The position numbers and the translations under genes are program-made. Positions 27,050 through 37,586 of a stretch of DNA of 60,823 nt are shown in pieces. The notes beneath the pieces are model-generated. The model made no database searches. It was not told the origin of the DNA and saw only the letters and a list, made by a program, of their open reading frames with translations. Each line of letters begins with the position of its first letter. Positions within the stretch are counted from its first letter, which is position 1. Where the stretch lies: the NCBI GenBank assembly GCA_002937585.1, contig PTKE01000008.1:1-60823 (forward strand), written 5' to 3'. This DNA comes from Alphaproteobacteria bacterium MarineAlpha9_Bin6 (lineage in GTDB: Bacteria > Pseudomonadota > Alphaproteobacteria > UBA7887).

Positions 27050-28852
27050 ATGATTGATCTTTCCCATATCCGCAATTTTGCCATCATTGCTCATATTGAT
27101 CACGGTAAGTCGACACTCGCTGATCGACTGATTGAAAAGTGCGGAGGGCTTGAGGCCCGTGAAATGAAGGCGCAAGTGTTGGATTCGATGGATATCGAGC
27201 GCGAACGTGGCATTACAATTAAGGCCCAAGCAGTCCGTTTGGCTTACCAAGCATCGAATGGAGAGAACTACATATTAAATCTGATCGATACGCCGGGTCA
27301 CGTGGATTTCACCTATGAGGTAAGCCGCAGCTTAGCCGCGTGTGAGGGATCGCTCTTGGTGGTTGACGCAAGCCAAGGAGTTGAGGCGCAGACTCTTGCG
27401 AACGTCTATCAGGCAATTGATGCGAACCACGAAATTGTTCCGGTGTTGAATAAAATCGATCTGCCCGCCGCGGAACCGGCTCGTGTCCGACAGCAAATCG
27501 AGGAAGTGATTGGGCTCGATGCCACCGCTGCGGTCGAAACATCCGCCAAGACAGGGGAAGGCGTTGATGCTGTTCTTGCTGCCTTGGTGGAACGCCTTCC
27601 GTGTCCTCAGGGCAAATTAGATGCACCGTTAAAGGCGCTATTAGTCGATAGCCGGTATGACTCCTATCTTGGGGTAGTCGTGTTAGTTCGTGTGCATGAT
27701 GGTATTTTGCGGAAAGGACAGAAGGTTCGCTTTATGGCCACCGGCACCTCACACCAGATTGAGCAAGTGGGGATATTCACTCCAAAGGGCGTATTGGTTG
27801 ATCAGTTGGGGCCTGGGGAGGTAGGGTTTATCACTGCCGCTATCAAGACTGTAGCAGATACCCAAGTGGGCGATACTATCACCGATGAGCGAGCGCCGGC
27901 AGGGGCGGCTTTACCGGGTTTTAAACCCAGTGTGCCAGTGGTTTTCTGTGGTCTATATCCTTCGGACTCGGCCGATTACGAGAATTTACGTGACAGTCTT
28001 GGCAAACTTCGTCTCAATGATTCCAGCTTTCATTTTGAGCCAGAGAGTTCGCCGGCGCTCGGCTTGGGTTTTCGCTGCGGTTTTTTGGGGCTGTTACATT
28101 TAGAAATTGTTCAGCAGAGACTCGAACGGGAATTTAATCTCGACCTTGTTACCACCGCACCAAGCGTGATCTACAAGGTCCACCTCACCAATAATGAGGT
28201 ATGGGACCTCCACAATCCTGCTGATTTTCCCGACCCAGTACGGATTGATCATATTGACGAGCCTTGGATCAAGGCTACGATTATGGTGCCCGATCAATAC
28301 ATAGGTGCAGTGTTAGAGCTGTGTACCGACAGGCGTGGCTCACAAATTGATCTCACGTACGTGGGCAATCGAGCGATGGCGGTGTATCAGCTACCTCTGA
28401 ACGAGGTGGTATTCGATTTCAATGACCGCCTGAAATCTGTCAGCCGTGGCTACGCCAGTTTTGACTATCAATTGGACAATTATGAGACGAGCGATCTAGT
28501 CAAGGTAACGATGCTGGTGAATGGGGAGTCGGTTGATAGCCTTGCCTTCATGGTTCATCGCGAGAAAGCTGTTTCTAGGGGGCGAGCACTTTGCGAGCGG
28601 CTTAAATCACTCGTTCCCCGGCAGTTATTCAAGGTGGCGATTCAGGCTGCCATTGGTGGCAAAGTAATCGCCCGTGAAACAGTCAGTGCCTTGCGAAAAG
28701 ATGTCACTGCAAAATGTTATGGCGGCGATATTACCCGCAAACGTAAATTACTGGAAAAGCAAAAAGCTGGGAAAAAGCGGATGCGACAAGTTGGCAACGT
28801 GGAAATTCCCCAAGAAGCATTCCTTGCTGTGCTCCGGCTTGAAGATCGGTGA
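27050..28852 (+). CDS. lepA: elongation factor 4 (back-translocating GTPase)
   Basis: Ribosome-associated GTPase, 600 residues, matching the family length. It has G1 [14 protein letters not shown], the switch region [13 protein letters not shown]3 DTPGHVDF, G4 NKIDLP and G5 SAKTGEG. EF-G-like domains II, III and V follow. The LepA-specific C-terminal domain has [43 protein letters not shown]. Acts on the ribosome under ionic or cold stress. Confidence 0.97.
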   Translation: MIDLSHIRNFAIIAHIDHGKSTLADRLIEKCGGLEAREMKAQVLDSMDIERERGITIKAQAVRLAYQASNGENYILNLIDTPGHVDFTYEVSRSLAACEGSLLVVDASQGVEAQTLANVYQAIDANHEIVPVLNKIDLPAAEPARVRQQIEEVIGLDATAAVETSAKTGEGVDAVLAALVERLPCPQGKLDAPLKALLVDSRYDSYLGVVVLVRVHDGILRKGQKVRFMATGTSHQIEQVGIFTPKGVLVDQLGPGEVGFITAAIKTVADTQVGDTITDERAPAGAALPGFKPSVPVVFCGLYPSDSADYENLRDSLGKLRLNDSSFHFEPESSPALGLGFRCGFLGLLHLEIVQQRLEREFNLDLVTTAPSVIYKVHLTNNEVWDLHNPADFPDPVRIDHIDEPWIKATIMVPDQYIGAVLELCTDRRGSQIDLTYVGNRAMAVYQLPLNEVVFDFNDRLKSVSRGYASFDYQLDNYETSDLVKVTMLVNGESVDSLAFMVHREKAVSRGRALCERLKSLVPRQLFKVAIQAAIGGKVIARETVSALRKDVTAKCYGGDITRKRKLLEKQKAGKKRMRQVGNVEIPQEAFLAVLRLEDR

Positions 28853-29341
28853 CAAAATAGATTTTGGGGGTCTATGATTTTCTGTGTCCGCTTGAGGTGC
28901 GCAGCCATCCTACTCCAAGCGAAATGGCTATTGTCGTCGTAATACGAAGTCCCATAAAGAGTAGTTGAGAATCGGCAATATAAGTTCGGAATAGAGCCTC
29001 GGTGCGTCAGGATTGCGGTCGAGACGTCTCTCCATGAAAGATCGAATGCGGATCAGGCTGTTGGCATCAAGCATATACCAGAGCTCTGCCACCAATATGC
29101 ACTTCCAAAGTGACCGAAGAGAGCTGTCGTCGGGAAAAGTGCTAATAGGAAGTTAAACTTCTGTAGCGTGATGTTGGGTTAAAGCCGATTAGGTCGTGTG
29201 CAGGTCGCTCGAGCGGTTTGTAAAGTAGATGGTTTTAGAACGGAGACCGATCTATCAGGTTATTTGTAACTGGGTGCGGACTTGATGGACGCACCTGATT
29301 ATACTGGGTTCCCGGCGGGACCGCGGTGAGAGATCGGGTTT
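28853..29341. other. poor region between lepA and tRNA-Ser
   Basis: No established gene. On the minus strand, 29152-28928 is an open frame without an early start codon. It reads like protein (LVAELWYMLDANSLIRIRSF, MERRLDRNPDAPRLYSE) and is listed separately. The 180 bp before the tRNA show no clear structure. Confidence 0.45.
28928..29074 (-). CDS. possible 48-residue protein or gene remnant, unknown
   Basis: From the ATG at 29074 the frame gives MLDANSLIRIRSFMERRLDR and 28 further residues, ending WDFVLRRQ. The frame is open upstream to 29152 with plausible protein sequence but no start. Trp, Arg and Leu use looks coding-like. I recognise no family; it could be the tail of a lost gene. Confidence 0.25.
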   Translation of the reverse strand: MLDANSLIRIRSFMERRLDRNPDAPRLYSELILPILNYSLWDFVLRRQ

Positions 29342-29431
29342 GGAGGGGTGGCCGAGCGGCTTAAGGCGCACGCTTGGAAAGCGTGTGTGCGTTGACGCGT
29401 ACCGTGGGTTCGAATCCCACCCCCTCCGCCA
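29342..29431 (+). tRNA. tRNA-Ser (GGA), CCA encoded
   Basis: Class II tRNA. Acceptor GGAGGGG pairs with CCCCTCC; D arm TGGCCGAGCGGC; anticodon stem CACGC/GCGTG with loop TTGGAAA gives GGA; then a long variable arm, the T arm with TTCGAAT, discriminator G and CCA. Confidence 0.96.
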
Positions 29432-29859
29432 ATATCCTGGCTAATGCTGTTCGATCCGATGCATTAACCATTTGTTCTATATGGGATAATCTAGAATAAA
29501 GCACAATCCTATCCAATGATGTCCGGCTATATCCGGAATAAACGTGGTATGCAACGCGGTACGACCTATGCTGCAGAGCGAACACCTGTTCGATGAGCCC
29601 AATGCGAAGCGCGTATTGAAGCTTTCTGAGCCTTTGGTGAAGAAATACATGACTGTGACGCGAGGGAGTGGGTCCCACCATTCTCAGACTTCAGGACCAT
29701 GGGACGTGGACCCATACACCTGTTCACCGCTACCCAGTGTAGTGCATGTGCCACATGCCATGGATCCTGCTACAGGGACCAGAGTCATGTGCTACAGAAC
29801 GATTAGCTAGCTATATATCTCGTAGCGGCAGCCTTTCAAGAGCCCCACGTCTGGAGGCA
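29432..29859. other. region downstream of tRNA-Ser without a recognisable gene
   Basis: Short open frames on both strands give unnatural-looking protein. A palindrome-rich stretch lies near 29697-29720 (ATGGG and CCCAT arms around GTGG). I found no copy of the tRNA-Ser 3' end here, so no second attachment site is visible. Confidence 0.45.
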
Positions 29860-30340
29860 TCAATCCAATCCTGCTGTCGCGGTGCCATCCGAAGTGGCAA
29901 AATCAACCGTTGATGTCAGGTCCGTCCGCCCTCCCCGGGAGACCATGAACGAAGTCCTCCCAACTTCTTCCGCCACCCTAATATCCGTCGATGGCCGCTG
30001 CCGATTCAAGCCAGCCATGGGGACGGGCAAAGGCACAAAGTTATGACTCCTCGGATCTCTCCGTTCTTCTGGCAATTCCGGAACATAGCCGTTGAGCACA
30101 CCGATATGAGGTGAAGGAACAAAGTCAGCCTGGAAGTTTACGTTTACGGGCGTGAATTCGTACTCTCCCGAAAATCGGAACCACTCTTTCACCGCGCGTT
30201 CGTAGATAAGCAGTCCCTCTCCCTCCAGCGGTACTTCTTCATCGGGGGTTCCCTCCAACACATCATCTGCAACCGCAGCGATCACATCCGGGCCTCTGGG
30301 TGCTGGTGCGTGGTGGCTGCTCGATCTCAGGGATCGAAAA
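29860..30340 (-). pseudogene. truncated Calx-beta repeat protein fragment
   Basis: The minus-strand frame gives convincing protein from about PRGPDVIAAVADDVLEG to DIRVAEEVGRTSFMV, then STVDFATSDGTATAGLD. The last ~35 residues match the Calx-beta motif found in long surface or calcium-binding repeat proteins. It stops abruptly at 29860 in mid-motif. Upstream its open frame runs into the flavin reductase gene without a credible start. I read it as a piece of a larger gene cut at both ends. The rest of the segment (FSGEYEFTPVNVNFQ, NGYVPELPEERRDP) is unknown. Confidence 0.5.
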
Positions 30341-30841
30341 TTAACCCCCATAAAACACATTGTCACCGAGGTCCCGCATCCACAACGTGGCATCGTCCGC
30401 CCGGCCTTCGGGCTGCTTATTGACGTGAGCATCAACCACTTCGCCGACCACGATGTGATGGTCGCCCCTTTCCACGAGTTCTACGATATTGCACTCGACC
30501 GCGGCAGCCGCGTTCTCAAGCAGCGGAGCACCAGTACTGCCGTTGCGATAGGGTTCGCCTGAGATTTTTCCGTCGGTGACTTGCGCAGGCTTGAAAAACG
30601 CAAAGGCGGCCCCCTGTTGTCCTTTGCCTAAAATATTGAGGGCGAACGAGCCCGATTTTTTTGTTATTGCATAAGCCGCCGAGTCCGCCTTCATACCGAT
30701 CACGACAAGCGGCGGGTCGAAGGATGTTTGTGTAACCCAGTTCACCGTCGCCGCCGTGATGTCATCGCCATCCGTCGCAGTGAGAACATATATTCCGTAG
30801 GGGATCATCCTCAACGCTGTCTTTTTGTGGTCGGCTTCCAT
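30341..30841 (-). CDS. flavin reductase family protein (FMN-binding split barrel)
   Basis: NAD(P)H:flavin oxidoreductase-like protein of 166 residues. It has MIPYGIYVLTATDGDDITAATVNWVTQTSFDPPLVVIGMK, the flavin-binding stretch typical of the HpaC/flavoredoxin family, then SFALNILGKGQQ and VECNIVELVERGDHHIVVGEVVDA. The ATG at 30841 is 10 bases after GAGG; ATG 30850 is directly abutted. No partner monooxygenase is nearby, so the physiological role is unknown. Divergent from the aminopeptidase gene. Confidence 0.85.
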   Translation of the reverse strand: MEADHKKTALRMIPYGIYVLTATDGDDITAATVNWVTQTSFDPPLVVIGMKADSAAYAITKKSGSFALNILGKGQQGAAFAFFKPAQVTDGKISGEPYRNGSTGAPLLENAAAAVECNIVELVERGDHHIVVGEVVDAHVNKQPEGRADDATLWMRDLGDNVFYGG

Positions 30842-31325
30842 ATTTCCCATTCCTCTTTCAATCTGGCTCTGAACCAATGAAATGCGCCGTGCGCATACAG
30901 CGATGGTAACGTGCGCTATACGCGACGTAAATCCGCGAAACGCACTCCAACGCTTAACAACCAAACTATTTGGGTGTTTCTCGCTTTGTTGCTATAGGAA
31001 GCATGCCACGGTGCATAAGGTGAAGTTCAAATACCGCACCCATAAGGCGGGTTCTTCTTTGTTTTTCTTTCCTCTCGTTGATACCAACGATTCTTTTATT
31101 GAATCTTTTAGGCTCAAGGCAAGTTCCTCCCCGATTTTCTCTCCGGTGGCGGGGTTTGTTTGGTTTATATCACTCCGGCGTTTTTACACAGTCCATTCCA
31201 CACTGTACTATTTTGTCACGGTCGATGTTCCCTGGACTTTTGTGCACCTACGGAGTGGATTCGGCCGTATCGATTGTGAACTTTGCGATAAAGAAAACGG
31301 TGATATTTTTGAAAAGCCAACATGT
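30842..31325. other. intergenic region between divergent flavin reductase and aminopeptidase genes
   Basis: The frame of the aminopeptidase is open back to 30882 but this part has no family similarity. It is rich in Phe and Ser codons, with T-rich DNA, as in non-coding sequence. Promoters for both genes should be here. Confidence 0.5.
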
Positions 31326-32729
31326 ATGACTGAACCGAGCTTTAGCCTTATCGCTATGGACGACGCGAGTCATGAACCGATCCCAATCACTCTTGCAGTG
31401 GAGGAAACATGGCCGGCTTGGCGTGCGCAGGCAGGCACGTATACCAATACCTGGATTGACAGTGTCCAATTTCTCCCAAAAGCTGGGGAAACGTGTCTGG
31501 TTCCGGGGCCGGATGGCAGGCTCGCCAACGTTCTAGTGGGTGCTGGTAAGAAGCCGGATTTATGGAGTTTGGGCCGCTTACCATATCAGCTTCCACAAGG
31601 GGTATATGTGTTGGATGCTGAGTGTGGCAATGTTACCGCCATGGGCGGCATTTCGCTTGGTTGGGCTTTGGGTGCGTATCAATTCGCCCGTTACAAGGCC
31701 GCTACGCGGCCACCTGCAGAGCTTGTTGTGTCCGATGAAAATGCTCTTGCGGATGCGCGACGGCTGGCGAGCGCGACGTATCTAGTGCGGGATCTGATCA
31801 ACACGCCGGCTAGTGATATGGGGCCTGCTGAACTTACAGCTGTCGCCGAAGAGGTTGCTGCTGCAGGTGGAGCGGTGGTTAATGTCATCCTCGGTGAGGA
31901 TTTGATTGAGCATGGATATCCAACCATTCATGCAGTAGGCCGGGCGAGTGCACGCATGCCGCGTCTGATTGACTTACGCTGGGGACCCCCTAAAGCTCCG
32001 AGGGTCACACTGATTGGGAAGGGTGTCTGTTTCGACTCGGGTGGTCTCGACATTAAACCTGCCGACAATATGTTGTTAATGAAGAAAGATATGGGCGGCG
32101 CCGCCCATGTCCTTGCGCTGGCTCAGTCGGCAATGGAGCAGGAGCTAGAAATTCAGCTCAGGGTGCTGATTCCGGCAGTTGAGAACAGTATATCTAGCCG
32201 TGCGTTTCGGCCGGGTGATGTGATCCGGACTCGAGCCGGTAAAACGGTCGAAGTTGGCAATACCGATGCTGAGGGACGGCTAATTCTTTGTGATGCCTTG
32301 GCGGAAGCCGATTCAGAAGCTCCTGAGTTGATGATAGATATAGCGACGCTCACGGGTGCAGCCCGGATCGCAGTGGGGACCGACATAGCCGCAATGTTCA
32401 CCGACGATGAAGGGATTGCGGTGGAACTGAGTGACCAGGCGCAAACGCAACAGGACCCACTGTGGCGATTACCGATGTGGGATGGTTACAAAGACGATTT
32501 AGAAAGCGCTGTCGCCGATCTTAACAACGTCTCCAGCCATCGTTACGCGGGTGCAATCGGTGCAGCATTGTTTTTACGCGAGTTTGTTTCAGAAGAGCAC
32601 TCCTGGGTTCATTTCGACATTATGGGTTGGAACCCGAAAGACAGACCTGGTCGGTTAAAGGGCGGGGAGGCACTCGCATTGAGAGCGCTTGATGCCATGC
32701 TTGCAGCACGTTATCGCAAAACTTTCTGA
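31326..32729 (+). CDS. leucyl aminopeptidase family protein (M17, PepB-like)
   Basis: Cytosolic two-metal exopeptidase that trims N-terminal residues from peptides. From the ATG at 31326 it is 467 residues. The C-terminal catalytic half has VTLIGKGVCFDSGGLDIKPADNMLLMKKDMGGAA, which holds the Lys and Asp metal ligands, and the M17 signature NTDAEGRLILCDALA. The N-terminal domain is shorter than in PepA, as in the alphaproteobacterial PepB-like branch. It lies next to the Yej peptide importer cluster, so import and degradation of peptides may go together (inference). Confidence 0.92.
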   Translation: MTEPSFSLIAMDDASHEPIPITLAVEETWPAWRAQAGTYTNTWIDSVQFLPKAGETCLVPGPDGRLANVLVGAGKKPDLWSLGRLPYQLPQGVYVLDAECGNVTAMGGISLGWALGAYQFARYKAATRPPAELVVSDENALADARRLASATYLVRDLINTPASDMGPAELTAVAEEVAAAGGAVVNVILGEDLIEHGYPTIHAVGRASARMPRLIDLRWGPPKAPRVTLIGKGVCFDSGGLDIKPADNMLLMKKDMGGAAHVLALAQSAMEQELEIQLRVLIPAVENSISSRAFRPGDVIRTRAGKTVEVGNTDAEGRLILCDALAEADSEAPELMIDIATLTGAARIAVGTDIAAMFTDDEGIAVELSDQAQTQQDPLWRLPMWDGYKDDLESAVADLNNVSSHRYAGAIGAALFLREFVSEEHSWVHFDIMGWNPKDRPGRLKGGEALALRALDAMLAARYRKTF

Positions 32730-32771
32730 TTAGCTCAAAAGCGAGAATTGCTATGCGCAGACTTGCTGGTC

Positions 32772-33701
32772 TTAATAACCGATTTCTGGGTTGACTAGGT
32801 TTTGTGGTGGTTTTCCAGTCCGCACGAGTCTCAAATTGTTGATTACTTGAGTAGCGGCACTAGAGGCAACAGTTAGTGCTGCCAAATGTGGTGTCATAAC
32901 TATCTGAGGATGGGCCCAGAAGGAATGATCGGGTGGCAAAGGTTCTTCGTCGAATACATCAAGCCAGGCGCCTGATAAATGACCATTGTCAATGGCAGCG
33001 AGTAGATCCTCATCAACCAGGTGAGCACCTCGGGCGACATTGATCACATATGCCTCAGCGGGAAGAGCCGCAAACGCTTTTGCATTCAGGAGGCCGTGGG
33101 TTTTCGGTGTTAACGGTAACAGGCAGATTAAAATGTCGCTTGTTTGAAGGACCTCCGGGAAGCCTTCCGATCCGTGATAGGAAGTAAGACTTCCAGCCGA
33201 CCGCGGGGTGCGTGTCCAGACTGTAACGTTGAAGCCGAGATTGACCAGGGCGTTGCTGGCTGCTTGTCCCATATGGCCGAACCCAAGTAACCCAACACGG
33301 CTACGCCCGATGGGTACTGGCTGGATCACCTGCCAATCACCACTCAATTGGGCCCGTCGCAATTCATCGATGCGGCGGTGGCGGTTGAGCACCGCCAGCA
33401 CCACGTATTCGACCATTTGACGCGTTAGTTCGGTATCGACTAAGCGTGCAATGGGTACATTCTTGGGTAATCTGGGGTCCGTAAGCACGTGGTCGATACC
33501 GGCTCCAAGTGATTGGATGAGTTTCAAATTGGGTAACAATCCGAGTGCTCCCGCCGGATGATTCCAAACGAGCGCGACCTCTATCTCTGAGGGTTTTCCT
33601 AGGTCCGGCCAGATTTTAAATTCCAGTTCAGGCTCAAGGGATGCCAATGCCTCTTGCCAGTCACTTGGACTATCGTTTTTGCTGATAAACAAGAGCGCCA
33701 T
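32772..33701 (-). CDS. ghrA: glyoxylate/hydroxypyruvate reductase A family D-2-hydroxyacid dehydrogenase
   Basis: NAD(P)H-dependent reductase of 2-oxoacids, 309 residues. The nucleotide-binding RVGLLGFGHMGQAASNALVNLG starts near residue 133. The catalytic triad lies in INVARGAHLVDEDLLAAID (Arg), DVFDEEPLP (Glu) and MTPHLAALT (His). Similarity is to the GhrA branch; substrate preference cannot be read. It starts eight bases after the yejF stop, so it belongs to the yej operon. Confidence 0.87.
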   Translation of the reverse strand: MALLFISKNDSPSDWQEALASLEPELEFKIWPDLGKPSEIEVALVWNHPAGALGLLPNLKLIQSLGAGIDHVLTDPRLPKNVPIARLVDTELTRQMVEYVVLAVLNRHRRIDELRRAQLSGDWQVIQPVPIGRSRVGLLGFGHMGQAASNALVNLGFNVTVWTRTPRSAGSLTSYHGSEGFPEVLQTSDILICLLPLTPKTHGLLNAKAFAALPAEAYVINVARGAHLVDEDLLAAIDNGHLSGAWLDVFDEEPLPPDHSFWAHPQIVMTPHLAALTVASSAATQVINNLRLVRTGKPPQNLVNPEIGY

Positions 33702-33709
33702 TGATTGCC

Positions 33710-35332
33710 TTACATCGGTACCATGCCCGACTCGGTTGCTTTGATTGTGAAGGCTGCTGAGATCAAAGCCTTGGTGTAGTCGGTTTGTGGTGCGGAGAAT
33801 ATGTCTGCTGCAGGTCCGTGTTCTATAATTTTACCGTCTTTCATCACCAACACTTGATTCGCCAGCGCTCGGATCACACGTAAATCGTGGCTGATAAACA
33901 AGTAAGCTAAGCGATAACGGTCTTGGAGTGTTCGCAGGAGGTCCACGATTTGGGCCTGCACTGAAAGGTCCAGCGCTGAAGTGGGTTCGTCCAGAACCAG
34001 GAACCGAGGCTTGAGTATCATCGCCCGAGCGATAGAAATTCTCTGGCGTTGTCCGCCAGAAAACTCGTGAGGGTAGCGGTCCATATCATCGGAATTGAGA
34101 CCCACTTCTTCCAGGATATCGGCGACCAGTTTGCGTCGGGAAGGGACATCACCGCCGAGACCATGGACTGTTACACCTTCCTCCACAATTTGGCGCACTG
34201 ACATGCGAGGGCTCAAAGAACTAAAGGGGTCCTGGAATACAATTTGCATTTGGCGTCGGAGCGGCATTAGTTTTTTATTTTTCCAGTCCTGAATCTCTTT
34301 GTTGTCGAAGCGTATCCGTCCCGTGCTGGGAACCAGGCGCAGCAATGCCATGCCAAGCGTGGTCTTGCCCGACCCTGACTCTCCCACTACACCAAGGGTC
34401 TCGCCTTCGCGGACCGCAATTGTTACTCCGTCGACCGCTTTTACATGTCCAACCGTGCGACGCAAAACGCCACTTCGGATCGGGAACCAGACTTTTAAAT
34501 CTCTCGACTCCGCTACCACTGGCCGGGAAACGTCGGTGGTTGGTGGGTTTTCCCGTGGCTCAGCGGCGAGCAACATCTTGGTGTAGGTGTGGGCTGGTCT
34601 GTTGAATACTTTCTCCACAGGGCCGTCTTCCACCAACGCTCCCTGGGTCATTACACAAACCCTATGTGAGATATTACGCACGATTGTCAGGTCGTGAGTA
34701 ATTAACAGCATCGCCATTTCGAACTCACGCTGAAGCTCGCGGAGGAGTGCCAATATCTGTGCTTGGATGGTTACATCAAGGGCTGTCGTCGGCTCGTCTG
34801 CGATGAGGAGATCGGGTTCGTTCGCTAACGCCATCGCAATCATTACCCTCTGGCGTTGGCCTCCGGATAACTGATGTGGCCAGGCGTTGAGTCGGGACTC
34901 TGCTTCCGGCAGGCGTACCATTTTAAGGAGCTCGAGAGTGCGAGTGCGTGCTTGCCGGCGGGTTAGCCCTTTGTGAAGGACCAGTGTTTCGTTGATTTGC
35001 TTTTCAATGGTGTGTAACGGGTTCAGCGATGTCATTGGCTCTTGAAAGATCATTGAAATCCTGTCACCGCGGATTTGGTGCAGCTGTGCCTTGGATGCGC
35101 CTAGCATTTCAACATCATCAAATTGAATACTGCCATGCGGATGACGTGCGTGTGGATAAGGAAGTAGCTGTAATACGGATAAGGCGGTCACGGATTTTCC
35201 AGAACCGGACTCACCTACCAGCGCTACGGTTTCCCCTCGGTTTATGCTGAAGGAGATGTCGCGAACCGCTTCGATCAGGCGGCCTTCGACCTGAAATTCA
35301 ACTCCAAGATTGCGGATTTCGAGCAGGCTCAT
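33710..35332 (-). CDS. yejF: peptide ABC transporter ATPase, two fused ATPase domains
   Basis: Drives import of short peptides (microcin C in E. coli) through YejBE. The 540 residues hold two complete nucleotide-binding domains: Walker A GESGSGKS at about 37-44 with LSGGQRQR, and GESGSGKT at about 313-320 with FSGGQRQR. Each has a Walker B with DEPT, and [13 protein letters not shown] / [13 protein letters not shown] after it. Order in the operon is yejA-B-E-F-ghrA. Confidence 0.94.
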   Translation of the reverse strand: MSLLEIRNLGVEFQVEGRLIEAVRDISFSINRGETVALVGESGSGKSVTALSVLQLLPYPHARHPHGSIQFDDVEMLGASKAQLHQIRGDRISMIFQEPMTSLNPLHTIEKQINETLVLHKGLTRRQARTRTLELLKMVRLPEAESRLNAWPHQLSGGQRQRVMIAMALANEPDLLIADEPTTALDVTIQAQILALLRELQREFEMAMLLITHDLTIVRNISHRVCVMTQGALVEDGPVEKVFNRPAHTYTKMLLAAEPRENPPTTDVSRPVVAESRDLKVWFPIRSGVLRRTVGHVKAVDGVTIAVREGETLGVVGESGSGKTTLGMALLRLVPSTGRIRFDNKEIQDWKNKKLMPLRRQMQIVFQDPFSSLSPRMSVRQIVEEGVTVHGLGGDVPSRRKLVADILEEVGLNSDDMDRYPHEFSGGQRQRISIARAMILKPRFLVLDEPTSALDLSVQAQIVDLLRTLQDRYRLAYLFISHDLRVIRALANQVLVMKDGKIIEHGPAADIFSAPQTDYTKALISAAFTIKATESGMVPM

Positions 35333-35349
35333 AGTTGTGTTTGTCCTCT

Positions 35350-36450
35350 TTAGACCAGAGTCTTTCGTGGATCAAAAGCATCACGAACCGCTTCTCCGAT
35401 AAATACCAACAAAGATAACATGAGGGACAATAAGAAGAAGCTGCTGAACCCGAGCCAGGGAGCGTGCAAGTTGTTCTTACCCTGGTTGAGTAGTTCACCA
35501 AGGGAAGGGGATCCAGGTGGGAGGCCAAAGCCCAGAAAATCTAGGGATGTTAGTACAGTCACGGAGCCCGTCAAAATGAAAGGCAGAAAAGTCAACGTAG
35601 ACACCATTGCATTTGGCAGCACATGACGAATCATGATTGTACGGTCGGATAGACCGAGCGCACGTGCGGCACGTACAAAATCGAAATTGCGTGCGCGTAG
35701 AAACTCGGCCCGCACTACACCAACCAACCCTATCCAGCTAAATAAGAGCATCAGTCCAAGAAGCCACCAGAAGTTGGGTTCGACTACGCTAGCTAAAATG
35801 ATCAGAAGATAAAGAATAGGTAAGCCAGACCAAATCTCGATGATTCTCTGGCCAATCAAGTCCACCCAGCCACCAAAATAGCCTTGCACGGCACCTACGA
35901 AAATCCCAATGATGGAGCCAAAGAACGTCAACACTAAACCAAACAATACAGAGATCCGAAAACCATAGATCAGACGGGCGACCACGTCCCGTGCCTGGTC
36001 GTCGGTACCCAGCCAGTTGCTACTACTAGGGGGAGAGGGGGCTGGGCGATGAAGGTGATAATTAATGGTGTTGAAACTGTAGGGAATCAGTGGCCACAAC
36101 ATCCATCCTTCACTTTCAATCAATTCACGCACAAAAGTATCGCGATAGTTTGCCTCGGTTTCGAAATCTCCACCGAATGCAGTTTCCGGATACGTTGCCA
36201 ACACTGGGACGTAATACTGTTCCTGAAATCGGATGAGCAATGGTTTGTCATTTGCAATGAACTCGGCAGGTAAACTGATTGCGAAAAGAATCAGAAAGAT
36301 CCAAAGACTCCAATATCCGCGGCGGTTGCAGCGGAAATTTGTTAATCGTCGACGGGCGAGCGGGGACAACGGAATCCGAAAAATGTGTGTGGCGGCCTTT
36401 GGTGTCACCGGCACGGCCTGTATCCGAGCTTTGGAGGGGTCACGTGCCAC
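35350..36450 (-). CDS. yejE: peptide ABC transporter permease
   Basis: Inner-membrane permease subunit, about 366 residues. A GTG at 36450 has GAGAGG six bases upstream and starts just after the yejB stop; an ATG at 36471 would overlap yejB by 20 bases. It has the N-terminal cytoplasmic segment and first helix (WSLWIFLILFAISLPAEF) followed by the YejE-type periplasmic loop (PLLIRFQEQYYVPVLATYPE). The BPD_transp domain follows, with the EAA loop in EFLRARNFDFVRAARALGLSDRTIMIRHVLPNA. Confidence 0.93.
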   Translation of the reverse strand: MARDPSKARIQAVPVTPKAATHIFRIPLSPLARRRLTNFRCNRRGYWSLWIFLILFAISLPAEFIANDKPLLIRFQEQYYVPVLATYPETAFGGDFETEANYRDTFVRELIESEGWMLWPLIPYSFNTINYHLHRPAPSPPSSSNWLGTDDQARDVVARLIYGFRISVLFGLVLTFFGSIIGIFVGAVQGYFGGWVDLIGQRIIEIWSGLPILYLLIILASVVEPNFWWLLGLMLLFSWIGLVGVVRAEFLRARNFDFVRAARALGLSDRTIMIRHVLPNAMVSTLTFLPFILTGSVTVLTSLDFLGFGLPPGSPSLGELLNQGKNNLHAPWLGFSSFFLLSLMLSLLVFIGEAVRDAFDPRKTLV

Positions 36451-36451
36451 C

Positions 36452-37558
36452 TCACACCTCTCTGCTATCAAAATCGATACGAGGATCGATAATCGTATAG
36501 GTGAGGTCGCCTATTAGCTGCATTACTAAGCCCAATAGAGTGAAGAAATAGAGGGAAGCAAACATTACCGGATAGTCGCGGTTGACGACGGCTTCGAAGC
36601 CAAGCAGGCCAAGGCCATCTAGCGAAAAAATGATCTCTGTCAGCAATGCGCCGGTAAATAAAATGCCGACGAATGCGCTTGGGAATCCCGCGATGACGAT
36701 AAGCATCGCATTACGAAACACATGGCCGAGCAGGACGCGTCGTTCTGTTAATCCCTTAGCTCGAGCGGTTACAACATATTGTTTGTTGATTTCTTCTAGG
36801 AACGAATTCTTAGTGAGGAGGGTCAGGGCCGCAAACCCGCCGATTACCATAGATAAAATTGGCAGTGCGAGGTGCCAAAAGTAGTCTGCGACGCGCTCAA
36901 GATAATTTAATTCGTTCCATCCCGGTGAGGTCAACCCTCGTAATGGGAACCAATCGAAATATCTCCCTCCGGAGAAAATCACGATTAGCAGGATCGCGAA
37001 CAGGAAGCTCGGAATAGCGTTGCCGATCACGACTACACTGGAACTCCAAAAATCAAACCGTGATCCGTCTCGTACGGCTTTCAGGATACCTAAGGGAATC
37101 GAAATCGTATAAATGAGTAGTGTTGTCCATAGACCCAGCGATATAGAGACGGGCATCTTGTCCAACACCAGATCGATCACACGTTGGTTGCGAAAGAAAC
37201 TTTCTCCAAAATCGAAGCGGATATAGTTACCGAGCATTTTTAGAAATCGCTTGTGCGCAGGCTTGTCAAAGCCATACATAACTTCGAGTTCTCTCAGAAA
37301 CGCTGGATCCAAACCTTGGGCGCCACGGTATTTGCTGCTGAGGCCGCCATCGTTTGCCGATTGCCGATTGCCCAAGGTCTCAGTTTGGTTGCTACTCGAA
37401 ATGCGAGCAGTCGCTTCGACCCCGGTGCCGGTATATCGCGAGATCAACTGTTCAATTGGGCCACCTGGCGCAGCTTGAATGACCAGAAAATTGATCAATA
37501 TTATGCCAAACAAAGTTGGAATGATCAGTAACAGCCGCCGGATGATGTAGGCGGTCAT
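36452..37558 (-). CDS. yejB: peptide ABC transporter permease
   Basis: Second permease subunit, 368 residues. It starts [24 protein letters not shown], the hallmark of DppB/YejB permeases. A long periplasmic loop (about 35-105) follows, then five more helices with the EAA motif in [30 protein letters not shown]. It lies 28 bp after yejA and directly before yejE. Confidence 0.94.
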   Translation of the reverse strand: MTAYIIRRLLLIIPTLFGIILINFLVIQAAPGGPIEQLISRYTGTGVEATARISSSNQTETLGNRQSANDGGLSSKYRGAQGLDPAFLRELEVMYGFDKPAHKRFLKMLGNYIRFDFGESFFRNQRVIDLVLDKMPVSISLGLWTTLLIYTISIPLGILKAVRDGSRFDFWSSSVVVIGNAIPSFLFAILLIVIFSGGRYFDWFPLRGLTSPGWNELNYLERVADYFWHLALPILSMVIGGFAALTLLTKNSFLEEINKQYVVTARAKGLTERRVLLGHVFRNAMLIVIAGFPSAFVGILFTGALLTEIIFSLDGLGLLGFEAVVNRDYPVMFASLYFFTLLGLVMQLIGDLTYTIIDPRIDFDSREV

Positions 37559-37586
37559 GGTCGAGCTCGCTGGGGTACAGGATTAA

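Noticed and set aside
30882-31325. N-terminal extension of the aminopeptidase from 30882
   Set aside because: No M17 similarity, T-rich and low-complexity translation; the family fold begins after the ATG at 31326.
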